Assembly: GCA_964544115.1 (NCBI GenBank)
Contig: CAZJBP010000034.1
Span: 1-24,843 of the forward strand
DNA length: 24,843 bases
Source: CAZJBP01 sp964544115
GTDB lineage: Bacteria > Verrucomicrobiota > Kiritimatiellia > UBA8416 > JADHWI01
Reading direction: 5' to 3'
Made by a program: the position numbers and the translations under genes. The first letter of the stretch is position 1, and every line of letters starts with the position of its first letter. The notes below the pieces were generated by a model. It was given only the letters and a program-made list of their open reading frames with translations. It searched no databases and was not told where the DNA came from. Of this stretch, positions 8,014 to 14,944 are shown piece after piece.

Positions 8014-8714
8014 AAGCGTGGTCTGCGATCCTGGCCGGAACGGCGCTGGTGGCGGGGTGCGTGGGCGCGCCCTACGAATTCAGTGCGGACCGCGCGGAAG
8101 CGTACCTCAAACGCAATCACGACCTGCCGTCTGCGCGGGCCCAGGCCCTGCGGGAGGGCCTGGTTGTGCCGGGCATGACCCGCGAGGAGGTCTCGCTGTG
8201 CCTGGGCAATCCGCAGGAGACGAGCCGGGTTGAGCGCGATGGCCAGGCGCTCCTGGTTTGGACCTACCAGCGCCGGGATCGTCCGGGAGACGAACTGGAG
8301 CGCTCCGGCATGTGGGATAAGCCGATCCCCGTGGCCCGCGTCTGCTTCAACGCCGACTTCACGGTCGCTTCGTACCGGGTGTTCACGCCGCAGGCCGCCG
8401 AGGCGCCGGTGGCTGTGCCGCCCGCCGCGGTCCGTGCCGCCGCGGGGGAGGCATCCGCCGAGCCCCGGGGGGCGACGTTGGCGGAACCCGACATGGCGGA
8501 ACCTGTCGGCGGATTCGAGGGGTGGCCGGAACTGACGATCAACGGGGTCGTGCTGGGCGTCGGCGCCCCATACGCCATCATCAACCGGCGCGAGGTGGTG
8601 GTCGGCGATGTGATGGACGCCGTCAAGGTCCTGACGATTACAGCCAGGGGTGTGACGCTTCAGCGAGGGGCTGACGTCCGGTTCTTGCAGACGGGTAGGT
8701 CCACGCAGCCGTGA
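8010..8714 (+). CDS. lipoprotein with SmpA/OmlA-like and GspC/PilP-like domains
   Basis: The 234-residue product begins with a lipoprotein signal: a basic start, hydrophobic stretch and lipobox LVAGC (C17), so it should be processed by Lgt, LspA and Lnt. Residues about 47-90 (LVVPGMTREEVSLCLGNPQET...LLVWTYQ) resemble the SmpA/OmlA (BamE-like) fold, whose hallmark is a 'GMTxxEVxxxLGxP' turn. A Pro/Ala-rich linker follows. The C-terminus (WPELTINGVVLGVGAPYAI then GDVMDAVKVLTITARGVTL) resembles the homology region of GspC/PilP proteins, which link inner- and outer-membrane parts of type II secretion or type IV pilus machines. No other secretion genes are adjacent. It overlaps the HMA gene by 4 bp. 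Combining the two domains in one lipoprotein is my inference from motifs. Confidence 0.72.
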   Translation: MKAWSAILAGTALVAGCVGAPYEFSADRAEAYLKRNHDLPSARAQALREGLVVPGMTREEVSLCLGNPQETSRVERDGQALLVWTYQRRDRPGDELERSGMWDKPIPVARVCFNADFTVASYRVFTPQAAEAPVAVPPAAVRAAAGEASAEPRGATLAEPDMAEPVGGFEGWPELTINGVVLGVGAPYAIINRREVVVGDVMDAVKVLTITARGVTLQRGADVRFLQTGRSTQP

Positions 8715-8743
8715 ACAGGGCTCGCCGGCCCCGGCCGAGTTGA

Positions 8744-8753
8744 TGTCGCGACA
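8744..8753. promoter_or_regulatory. perfect palindrome upstream of the rrf2 gene, candidate operator
   Basis: TGTCGCGACA is a perfect 10-bp palindrome ending 17 nt before the ATG at 8771, where an autoregulating Rrf2 protein could bind. There is no independent support, and 10-bp palindromes occur by chance in GC-rich DNA. Confidence 0.3.
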
Positions 8754-8770
8754 ATTGACGAGAGGATGCC

Positions 8771-9172
8771 ATGATTACACGAGAAGCTGACTATGCGATT
8801 CGCACGGTGGTTCATCTGGCCTCCCTGGGGGAGGGGGCTTCCGTGTCCTGTTCCGAGGTTGCGCGGCGTGCGGTGGTGCCGTACCGGTTTCTTCGGAAGA
8901 TTGTCTCCAAGCTCGTGGCGTCCGGCATCGTGAAGAGCCGGCGGGGTCGGCGGGGCGGCCTCGCGCTGGATCGGCCCGCGGGCGAGGTGTCTCTCCTCGA
9001 TATCATCCGCGCCGTTGATCCCCGGGGGGTGACGCTGAACTTGTGCCTCGGTGAAGAAGAGGCCTGCGACCTTCAGCTCGCGTGCCGGACGCACTCCCGA
9101 CTGGCCTCGGTCCAGCAGTTGATCGAGCGCCACCTGTCGGACGTCACCGTCGATGAACTGGTGGAAGCGTGA
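8771..9172 (+). CDS. Rrf2 family transcriptional regulator with [Fe-S]-type cysteines
   Basis: The 133-residue product starts with MITREADYAIRTVVHLA, typical of Rrf2 proteins, followed by a winged helix-turn-helix: VSCSEVARRAVVPYRFLRKIVSKLVASGIVKSRRG with the wing GRRGGLALDRPAGEVSLLDII. Three cysteines, C92, C99 and C105 (C-x6-C-x5-C), lie where IscR and NsrR carry their cluster ligands (IscR C92/C98/C104). The protein is therefore probably an iron-sulfur sensor controlling Fe-S assembly, nitrosative stress or redox genes, but no isc/suf/nor genes are in view. GAGAGGA precedes the ATG. The gene ends convergently with the SMP-30 gene. Confidence 0.88.
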   Translation: MITREADYAIRTVVHLASLGEGASVSCSEVARRAVVPYRFLRKIVSKLVASGIVKSRRGRRGGLALDRPAGEVSLLDIIRAVDPRGVTLNLCLGEEEACDLQLACRTHSRLASVQQLIERHLSDVTVDELVEA

Positions 9173-9178
9173 GCCGTT

Positions 9179-9215
9179 TCGCTCCGGGCGGGGAGGCCTC
9201 CCGGCTGAGGAGCGA
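9179..9215. terminator. intergenic stem-loop between convergent genes, possible bidirectional terminator
   Basis: An outer 7-bp stem, TCGCTCC (9179-9185) with GGAGCGA (9209-9215), encloses an inner palindrome GGGAGGCCTCCC. It sits in the 48-bp space between two convergent stop codons, the expected place for a shared terminator. There is no T-run on either side, so intrinsic termination would be atypical. Confidence 0.4.
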
Positions 9216-9220
9216 CCGGG

Positions 9221-10096
9221 CTAGGGCACGGTGATCCGCGAAAAGAACTCCGGCCGGCCGCGGACTCCGATGTTCATGTGAAACAGCGCGCCGGCATGTT
9301 CGCCGTTGGCTTCCGGGTTGTTCAGCCCGGCGGTGGTAATGAAGATGTCGGTGCCGTCGTCCCCCCCAAAGGCGAGGCTGCTGACATTGCGCGCCGGCAG
9401 ATCAAACCAGGCCAGTTCGGATCCGTCGGGCGCGTAGCGGATCAGCCCGTAGCCGTCCCAGCGCGCCGACCACACGCAGCCCTCCGCGTCGACGGTCAGG
9501 CCATCGGGGCGGCCCCGGCCATCGTCGATATGCTGAAACACGCGCTGGTTCCCGAGGGTGCCGGTGGCTCGGGCATAGTCGAAGAGGTAGATGTTTCGCG
9601 GCCCGGTGTCCGTGTAATAGAGCTGACGCAGGTCGGGCGTGAATCCCATGCCATTTGAGGTCCCGATTCCGTCCAGGATCTGCGTGACCGTGCGGTCACG
9701 GTCGAGCCGGTAGAGCCGTCCCGAGTGGCTGGGCGCGGTCATGGTGCCGCAGAAGACTCTCCCTTCCGGGTCGGCGATCACGTCGTTGAACCGATTGTCG
9801 TGTTCGTCCGGCAGGCTGTCGATCACCGGGGTGGTCCGTCCGTCCTGCCAGCGCATCACCGCGCCACGGGCCATGAACAGCAGCAGCGCCCCGTCGGACT
9901 GGACCGTGAATCCGCCGATGGCGGCGCCCAGTTCGAACATATCGTTCTGCCCCGTGGCCGGATCGTGGCGGTGGAGGCGGCCCCTGGGGATGTCAACCCA
10001 GTAGACCCGCTTCTCGAAGGGATGCCACAGCGGGTTCTCCCCCACATCGCAGGCGCAATCAACCAGCAGGCGCGGTTTCAGAACGGTACGGGACAT
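9221..10096 (-). CDS. SMP-30/gluconolactonase/LRE family protein
   Basis: The 291-residue product starts at ATG 10096, with AAGGAGG 8 nt upstream on the minus strand; the frame's extension to 10150 is not needed. It is a six-bladed beta-propeller of the SMP-30/gluconolactonase family. Visible signatures are GENPLWH (metal-binding Glu), the WVDIPRGRLHR strand, RFNDVIADPEGRVFCGTM (metal-binding Asn and the 'D-P-x-G' turn), TSNGMGFTPD and GRPDGLTVDAEGCVWSARWDG (metal-binding Asp). The family hydrolyses sugar lactones such as glucono-1,5-lactone using a divalent metal. There is no signal peptide, so it is cytoplasmic. The substrate is not certain; the neighbourhood gives no pathway. It is divergent from ispD, with about 200 bp between them. 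Confidence 0.87.
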   Translation of the reverse strand: MSRTVLKPRLLVDCACDVGENPLWHPFEKRVYWVDIPRGRLHRHDPATGQNDMFELGAAIGGFTVQSDGALLLFMARGAVMRWQDGRTTPVIDSLPDEHDNRFNDVIADPEGRVFCGTMTAPSHSGRLYRLDRDRTVTQILDGIGTSNGMGFTPDLRQLYYTDTGPRNIYLFDYARATGTLGNQRVFQHIDDGRGRPDGLTVDAEGCVWSARWDGYGLIRYAPDGSELAWFDLPARNVSSLAFGGDDGTDIFITTAGLNNPEANGEHAGALFHMNIGVRGRPEFFSRITVP

Positions 10097-10180
10097 CGCT
10101 GAGGCCTCCTTGACCGACGGGAGGATCCCCTTGTTGGCCCGGCATGGCAAGCCTGAACCGGCCTGAGCTGAGCTCGATCA

Positions 10181-10209
10181 TTGACGCCGGGGGGCTCGCG
10201 CAGTATGTT
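10181..10209 (+). promoter_or_regulatory. candidate sigma-70-type promoter of ispD
   Basis: TTGACG (10181-10186, 5 of 6 matches) and TATGTT (10204-10209, 4 of 6) are 17 nt apart. Transcription would begin near 10216, about 87 nt before the ispD start. This is the best-looking promoter in the window and would head the ispD-metallophosphoesterase(-secA) unit. Confidence 0.5.
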
Positions 10210-10302
10210 TCCTGAAGCCGTGCCCGTTACGGTCGCGGTCAGGTGCCGTGCTGTTTCGAGGGTCAAAGCCGTTGGGCAGGGCAGGCACCGGAGGAGCCGG
10301 AC

Positions 10303-10980
10303 ATGAACGTTGGTATTATTGTGGCGGCCGGTCGTGGTGAGCGTATGGGGGGCGACGTCGACAAGGCGTTTCTCAGCCTCGGCCCCAAGCCGGTTCTGGC
10401 GTACTCGCTGGTGGCTTTCCAGCACTGCGATGACATCGATGAAATCATCATTGTTGTCCGCAAGGAGCGCGTGGATTCGGCCCGTTCGATGGCGCAGATG
10501 TTCGGCTGCACGAAGGTGGTGAAGGTGGTGGCCGGGGGGGCCAAGCGCCAGGCATCGGTCGCCAATGGGCTGGAGGCGCTGGGAGCAGATACCCGCGTGG
10601 TCGCAGTGCATGATGGCGCGCGGCCGTGTGTGACGCCGCGCATGATCAGCGATACGGTCCAATCCGCGCTCAGCCACGGTTCGGGCGTGGCGGCGGTGAA
10701 GGTGACGGACACCGTCAAGTATGTTGAGCGGGGCCTGACCGTCACCCGCACGATCGACCGTGAGAAGCTGTGGCTTGTCCAAACGCCCCAGGCGTTTGAG
10801 GTGGACCTGCTGAAGCAGGCGTTTGAGGAAGTGCGCAAGCGCAAGGCGACGGTGACCGACGAGGCGTCGGCCGTCGAGTTGCTGGGCAAGGAAGTGCGAC
10901 TGGTGCCGGTGTCGGCCACGAACATCAAGGTGACCATGGCCGACGATCTGCTGATGGCGTCGACCTTCCTTAAACTCTAA
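10303..10980 (+). CDS. ispD: 2-C-methyl-D-erythritol 4-phosphate cytidylyltransferase
   Basis: The 225-residue product catalyses the CTP-dependent step that makes 4-diphosphocytidyl-2-C-methyl-D-erythritol in the MEP (non-mevalonate) isoprenoid pathway. Evidence is the nucleotide-binding start IIVAAGRGERMGGDVDKAFLSLGPKPVL, the metal/substrate motif VHDGARPCVTP, the KVTDTVKYV and LVQTPQAFEVDLL stretches, and TDEASAVELLGKEVRLVPVS with NIKVTMADDL near the end, all in family order. ATG 10303 was chosen because GGAGGAG lies 6 nt upstream; the longer frame from 10243 has no homology. Length is normal for stand-alone IspD (about 225-240), with no fused IspF. The metallophosphoesterase follows after 26 bp. 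Confidence 0.94.
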   Translation: MNVGIIVAAGRGERMGGDVDKAFLSLGPKPVLAYSLVAFQHCDDIDEIIIVVRKERVDSARSMAQMFGCTKVVKVVAGGAKRQASVANGLEALGADTRVVAVHDGARPCVTPRMISDTVQSALSHGSGVAAVKVTDTVKYVERGLTVTRTIDREKLWLVQTPQAFEVDLLKQAFEEVRKRKATVTDEASAVELLGKEVRLVPVSATNIKVTMADDLLMASTFLKL

Positions 10981-11006
10981 CCGGCCCTGAAGGACGTCGA
11001 GCGGCA

Positions 11007-11738
11007 ATGCCAAACACGGTCTACGCCATCTTCGGTGACGTGCACGCGAACGAGGAAGCCCTCGGCGCGGTGCTCGAGGATGCGGCCGCGCAGGGCGTCA
11101 CCGACCATGTCTGCGTCGGCGACATCGTGGGTTACAATGCGAGTCCGTCCGAGTGCCTGGAGCGGGTGCGGGCGCTGAACGGGGTCTGTGTGCGCGGGAA
11201 TCACGATCACTACTGCGCGCACGACGAATCTCTTGACGATTTTCACCCCCTGGCCGCCAACGTGGTCGACTGGACCCGCCGGCAGCTTTCCCCCGGGCAG
11301 GTCCGATACCTGGCCGAACTGAAGATGTCCTGCACGGTCAAGGGGTTTGCCGTGGTGCACAGCACGCTGGACATGCCGGAGAAGTGGGGCTACGTCTTCG
11401 ACTCCCTGGATGCCGAGTCCCACTTCAGCTACCAGACCACGGCGCTCTGCTTTTATGGGCATACGCATGTACCCGTCGTGTTCGAGAAGGATGGCCGGGT
11501 CCGTAAGAGCGCGTTCAGCAAGCTGTCGCTGGGCATCGGCCGCAAATACTTCGTCAACACCGGCAGCGTGGGGCAGCCGCGCGACGGCGACCCCCGGGCC
11601 GCGTACCTGATCTACCGGCCTGAGATCCGGGAGATCGAGCTGCGCCGCGTGCCCTACGACGTGGCCGCTGCGCAGAAGAAGGTGCGCGAGGCCGGCCTGC
11701 CCGAACGTCTGGCGCGGCGCCTGGAACTGGGGCGCTGA
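11007..11738 (+). CDS. YfcE/ApaH-like metallophosphoesterase
   Basis: The 243-residue product has all five calcineurin-like phosphoesterase motifs: GDVHAN (residues 10-15), GDIVGYN (about 39-45), GNHDHY (about 69-74), a histidine in VVHST, and GHTHVP (about 151-156). These bind two metal ions. The arrangement is that of small cytoplasmic phosphodiesterases such as YfcE or MJ0936 and of diadenosine tetraphosphatase relatives. The natural substrate is unknown. It is 26 bp downstream of ispD with a weak GAAGGA site, so the two are likely co-transcribed. A 139-bp gap to secA contains short hairpins (GCGGG/CCCGC just after the stop, and a stronger one at 11772). Confidence 0.87.
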   Translation: MPNTVYAIFGDVHANEEALGAVLEDAAAQGVTDHVCVGDIVGYNASPSECLERVRALNGVCVRGNHDHYCAHDESLDDFHPLAANVVDWTRRQLSPGQVRYLAELKMSCTVKGFAVVHSTLDMPEKWGYVFDSLDAESHFSYQTTALCFYGHTHVPVVFEKDGRVRKSAFSKLSLGIGRKYFVNTGSVGQPRDGDPRAAYLIYRPEIREIELRRVPYDVAAAQKKVREAGLPERLARRLELGR

Positions 11739-11771
11739 CGCGGGAGGGCCCGCTCCGCCGGCGTTGCGTTG

Positions 11772-11796
11772 CCCCGATTCTGCTTGAGGATCGGGG
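11772..11796 (+). promoter_or_regulatory. stem-loop in the secA leader
   Basis: A perfect 7-bp stem, CCCCGAT (11772-11778) with ATCGGGG (11790-11796), has an 11-nt loop and lies 80 nt before the secA ATG. No T-run follows. It could be an end signal for the upstream gene or a secA regulatory element; nothing like an E. coli SecM peptide is recognisable in this short space. Confidence 0.35.
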
Positions 11797-11877
11797 GCGA
11801 TCTTGGTCACATACCCCGTTACGTCAGAAGCGGTGCCGTCGCGCTCTCGCAGGCGCCACACCGGGAGAGGTCAGTCT

Positions 11878-14800
11878 ATGCTGCAGGTGATTCGGAAGGT
11901 CTTTGGGTCCAAGGCGGAACGCGATGTCCGGGGGATGCGCCCGGCGGTCATGCGCATCAACGAGACCGAGCGGAAGTACCAGTCGCTGACGGATGAACAG
12001 CTCCGGGCCAAGACGGACGAGTTCCGCGCCCGGCTTGCCGCCGGCGAAACGGTCGACGACCTGATGTGCGAGGCCTTTGCCGTGGTCAAGAACGCCTGCC
12101 GCAGGCTCGTGGGGCGTCGCTTCGACGTCTGCGGCCACGAACTGGCGTGGAACGAGGTGCCGTGGGACAGCCAGCTCATGGCCGGCATCGTCCTGCACCA
12201 GGGCAAGATTGCCGAGCTGGCCACGGGCGAAGGCAAGACGCTGGCCGCCACCATGCCGCTGTATCTCAACGCCCTGCCCGGCCACAACGTGCACCTGGTG
12301 ACGGTGAACGACTACCTGGCGAGGCGCGACGCCCAGTGGATGGGCCAGGTCTACACCTTCCTGGGGCTGTCCGTCGGCTGCATCCAGAACACCATGGGGC
12401 CCACGGAGCGGCGCGCCGAGTACGCCAAGGACATCACGTACGGAACGAACAGCGAGTTCGGGTTCGATTACCTGCGCGACAACGGCATGGCGTGGAGCCC
12501 CGAGAACCTTGTGCAGCGCGGGTACCATTTTGCCATCGTCGACGAAGTGGACAGCATCCTGATCGACGAAGCCCGGACGCCGCTGATCATCTCCGGGCCG
12601 GCGCCGGTCTCCTCGCACCAGTACTTCGAGCTCAAGCCGAAGGTGGAGGCGCTGGTCGGCCGCCAGCGCATGCTCTGCAACCGCCTCGTGAAGGAGGCGC
12701 GCGACCTGCTCGACCAGGGCAAGACCGAGGAGGCGCAGCTGAAGATGTACCAGGTGCAGCAGGGGATGCCGCGCCACAAGCAGCTCATGCACATGCAGGA
12801 GGATCCGGCGATCCGCAAGCTGTATGAACAGGTCCAGATGCAGATGCTGTCCGACCTGCGCAAGGAGCAGGCGCGCGAGCTGCGCGAGGAGATGTATTTC
12901 ACGATCGACGAGCGCGGCCACGATGCCAGCCTGACGGAAAAGGGGTGCGAAGCGCTCAACCCCGGAGACCCGAACGCCTACGTGCTGCCCGACCTCATCA
13001 CCGCCATGGCGGACCTCGACGCGGAGACGCATCTCACCGACATCGAGCGCCAGAAGCGCCGCCAGGAGATCCAGTCGCAGTTCTCGGAGAAGAGCGAGCG
13101 CATCCACAACGTCGACCAGCTCATCCGCGCATACTGCCTCTACGAGCGCGACGTGCAATACGTCGTGCAGGACAATCAGGTTCTGATCGTTGACGAGTTC
13201 ACGGGGCGCATCCTGCCGGGGCGCCGCTGGAGCGACGGGCTGCACCAGGCCGTCGAGGCCAAGGAAGGCGCCAAGATCGAGCGCGAAACGCAGACCCTGG
13301 CGACGATCACGATCCAGAACTACTTCCGCATGTNNNNNNNNNNCACGGCCGAGACCGAAGCGGCCGAGTTTAACGACATCTACAAGCTGGACGTGGTGGT
13401 CATCCCGACCAACCGGCCGGTCCGCCGCATCGACCACAACGACGTTGTCTACAAGAGCCAGCGCGAGAAGTACAAGGCGATCATCGACGAGATCACCGCC
13501 TGCCGGGAGCGGGGGCAGCCCATCCTGGTCGGCACTGCGAGCGTGGATACGTCGGAGGTGATCGGCCGCATGCTGCGGCGCGCGGGGATTCCGCACAGCG
13601 TGCTGAACGCCAAGAACCACGAGCGCGAGGCGGACATCGTGATGAACGCCGGCCAGGCCGGCGCGGTGACGATCGCAACGAACATGGCCGGCCGCGGCAC
13701 GGACATCAAGCTCGGCCAGGACGTGGTGCATGTCGAGCGCAAGGTCATCGAGTCGCAGCTGCCCCTGGACGAGAGGGTCGACGGCAAGACGCTGCGTGAG
13801 CTGCTGATGGACAAGCCCTCGGGCCTGTACGTGATCGGGTCCGAGCGCCACGAGGCCCGGCGCATCGACCGCCAGCTCCGCGGGCGCTGCGCCCGGCAGG
13901 GCGACCCGGGCGTGTCGCGCTTCTTCGTCTCGCTCGAAGACGACCTGATGCGGCTGTTCGGGTCCGACCGGATCGCCGGGATCATGAGCCGGCTGGGCAT
14001 GCAGGAGGGCGAGCCGCTGGAGCACCGCTGGCTGAACCGGTCCATCGAGACCGCGCAGCGCCGGGTCGAGCAGCAGAACTTCTCCATCCGCAAGCGCACG
14101 CTCGAGTATGACGATGTCATGAACCGCCAGCGCGAAGTGGTCTATGGGTTCCGCGGCGACGTCGTGCGGGCGGATAACCCGCACCAGTTCATCCTGGACA
14201 TCCTGCAGGACGTGGTCGAGACGCACTGCGAGGTCCTTCAGGCGAAGGAGGAGCCGAACGCCGTCGAGAACCTGGTGGATTGGGCGCGGCTGGCGTTCCC
14301 GATTCCGCTGCGGAGCGAAGACGTGCAGGCTCGGATCGACAACCCGCAGTCGGTGGCGGAGCTGATCCTGGGCGAGGTTCGCAGCGCCTACGACCTCAAG
14401 ATCTCGATGGAGGATCCGAAGATCGTCCCCGTCATGGAGCGCCAGATCATCCTTCAGAGCATCGATTCCCACTGGCAGGACTACCTGCGCGCCATGGACG
14501 CGCTGCGCCAGGGCGTCGGGCTGCGGGCCTACGGCCAGCGGGATCCGCTGGTGGAGTACAAGCGCGAGGCCTTCGAGATGTTCGAGCAGCTCATGAGCGA
14601 CATCAAGGAGGAGGTGGCGACCACCATCTTCCGGTCGTCGACAACGATCGAGTCTTTCCAGCACTTCATGGCCTCGCTCCCGCGCCGCCTCGTACACGAC
14701 GACGTCTCGCTGCTGGGCGGCGGGGACGGAGGAGCGCGGCGTCCGGGGTCGGGTCCGGCGGTGCGCGCTGGCCGGGGCCCCATGCCGTCGGCCGCGCCGG

Positions 14801-14943
14801 TCGACGACGTCACCATGCCCTCCATCGATGAGGTGGCTCCGCCACCCGCCCCGCACGTGAACCGCGACGGACCCAAGGTCGGCCGCAACGATCCGTGCCC
14901 GTGCGGCAGCGGAAAGAAGTTCAAGAAGTGCTGCGGCACCTAG
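11878..14943 (+). CDS. secA: protein translocase ATPase SecA (contains an assembly gap)
   Basis: As given, 1021 codons from ATG 11878 (GGGAGAGG upstream). SecA is the motor that drives preproteins through SecYEG. Motifs in order: Walker A GEGKT (117-121, K120); DEVD Walker B (222-225); a helical insertion of about 100 residues (about 255-350, from KPKVEALVGRQRM through the Gln/Glu-rich helices) before YFTIDERG, longer than in E. coli and like that of Bacteroidetes- and PVC-type SecAs; TLATITIQNYFRM; TNRPVRR; GTASVDTSEVIG; NMAGRGTDIKLG; SERHEARRIDRQLRGRCARQGDPG; and a C-terminal zinc/SecB-binding motif CPCGSGKKFKKCC (1007-1019). The 10 Ns at 13334-13343 interrupt the conserved stretch between FRM and TAETEA, where nine residues (Y-x-K-L-A-G-M-T-G in relatives) are expected but only four codons exist. 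The frame is kept. The stop is 1 bp before lnt. Confidence 0.95.
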   Translation: MLQVIRKVFGSKAERDVRGMRPAVMRINETERKYQSLTDEQLRAKTDEFRARLAAGETVDDLMCEAFAVVKNACRRLVGRRFDVCGHELAWNEVPWDSQLMAGIVLHQGKIAELATGEGKTLAATMPLYLNALPGHNVHLVTVNDYLARRDAQWMGQVYTFLGLSVGCIQNTMGPTERRAEYAKDITYGTNSEFGFDYLRDNGMAWSPENLVQRGYHFAIVDEVDSILIDEARTPLIISGPAPVSSHQYFELKPKVEALVGRQRMLCNRLVKEARDLLDQGKTEEAQLKMYQVQQGMPRHKQLMHMQEDPAIRKLYEQVQMQMLSDLRKEQARELREEMYFTIDERGHDASLTEKGCEALNPGDPNAYVLPDLITAMADLDAETHLTDIERQKRRQEIQSQFSEKSERIHNVDQLIRAYCLYERDVQYVVQDNQVLIVDEFTGRILPGRRWSDGLHQAVEAKEGAKIERETQTLATITIQNYFRMXXXXTAETEAAEFNDIYKLDVVVIPTNRPVRRIDHNDVVYKSQREKYKAIIDEITACRERGQPILVGTASVDTSEVIGRMLRRAGIPHSVLNAKNHEREADIVMNAGQAGAVTIATNMAGRGTDIKLGQDVVHVERKVIESQLPLDERVDGKTLRELLMDKPSGLYVIGSERHEARRIDRQLRGRCARQGDPGVSRFFVSLEDDLMRLFGSDRIAGIMSRLGMQEGEPLEHRWLNRSIETAQRRVEQQNFSIRKRTLEYDDVMNRQREVVYGFRGDVVRADNPHQFILDILQDVVETHCEVLQAKEEPNAVENLVDWARLAFPIPLRSEDVQARIDNPQSVAELILGEVRSAYDLKISMEDPKIVPVMERQIILQSIDSHWQDYLRAMDALRQGVGLRAYGQRDPLVEYKREAFEMFEQLMSDIKEEVATTIFRSSTTIESFQHFMASLPRRLVHDDVSLLGGGDGGARRPGSGPAVRAGRGPMPSAAPVDDVTMPSIDEVAPPPAPHVNRDGPKVGRNDPCPCGSGKKFKKCCGT
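13334..13343. other. assembly gap (10 Ns) inside secA
   Basis: Ten Ns replace sequence between FRM and TAETEA. In other SecAs nine residues lie here, so 27 nt are expected, of which the flanking T and C are present; about 25 nt are thus really missing. The 15-nt difference is a multiple of three, so the gap does not disturb the frame. Confidence 0.9.
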
Positions 14944-14944
14944 G

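Noticed and set aside
11803..11877. N-terminal extension of SecA from TTG 11803, or a SecM-like arrest peptide
   Set aside because: The extension has no SecA homology, while ATG 11878 has a good ribosome site and gives a normal N-terminus; no arrest motif is recognisable.
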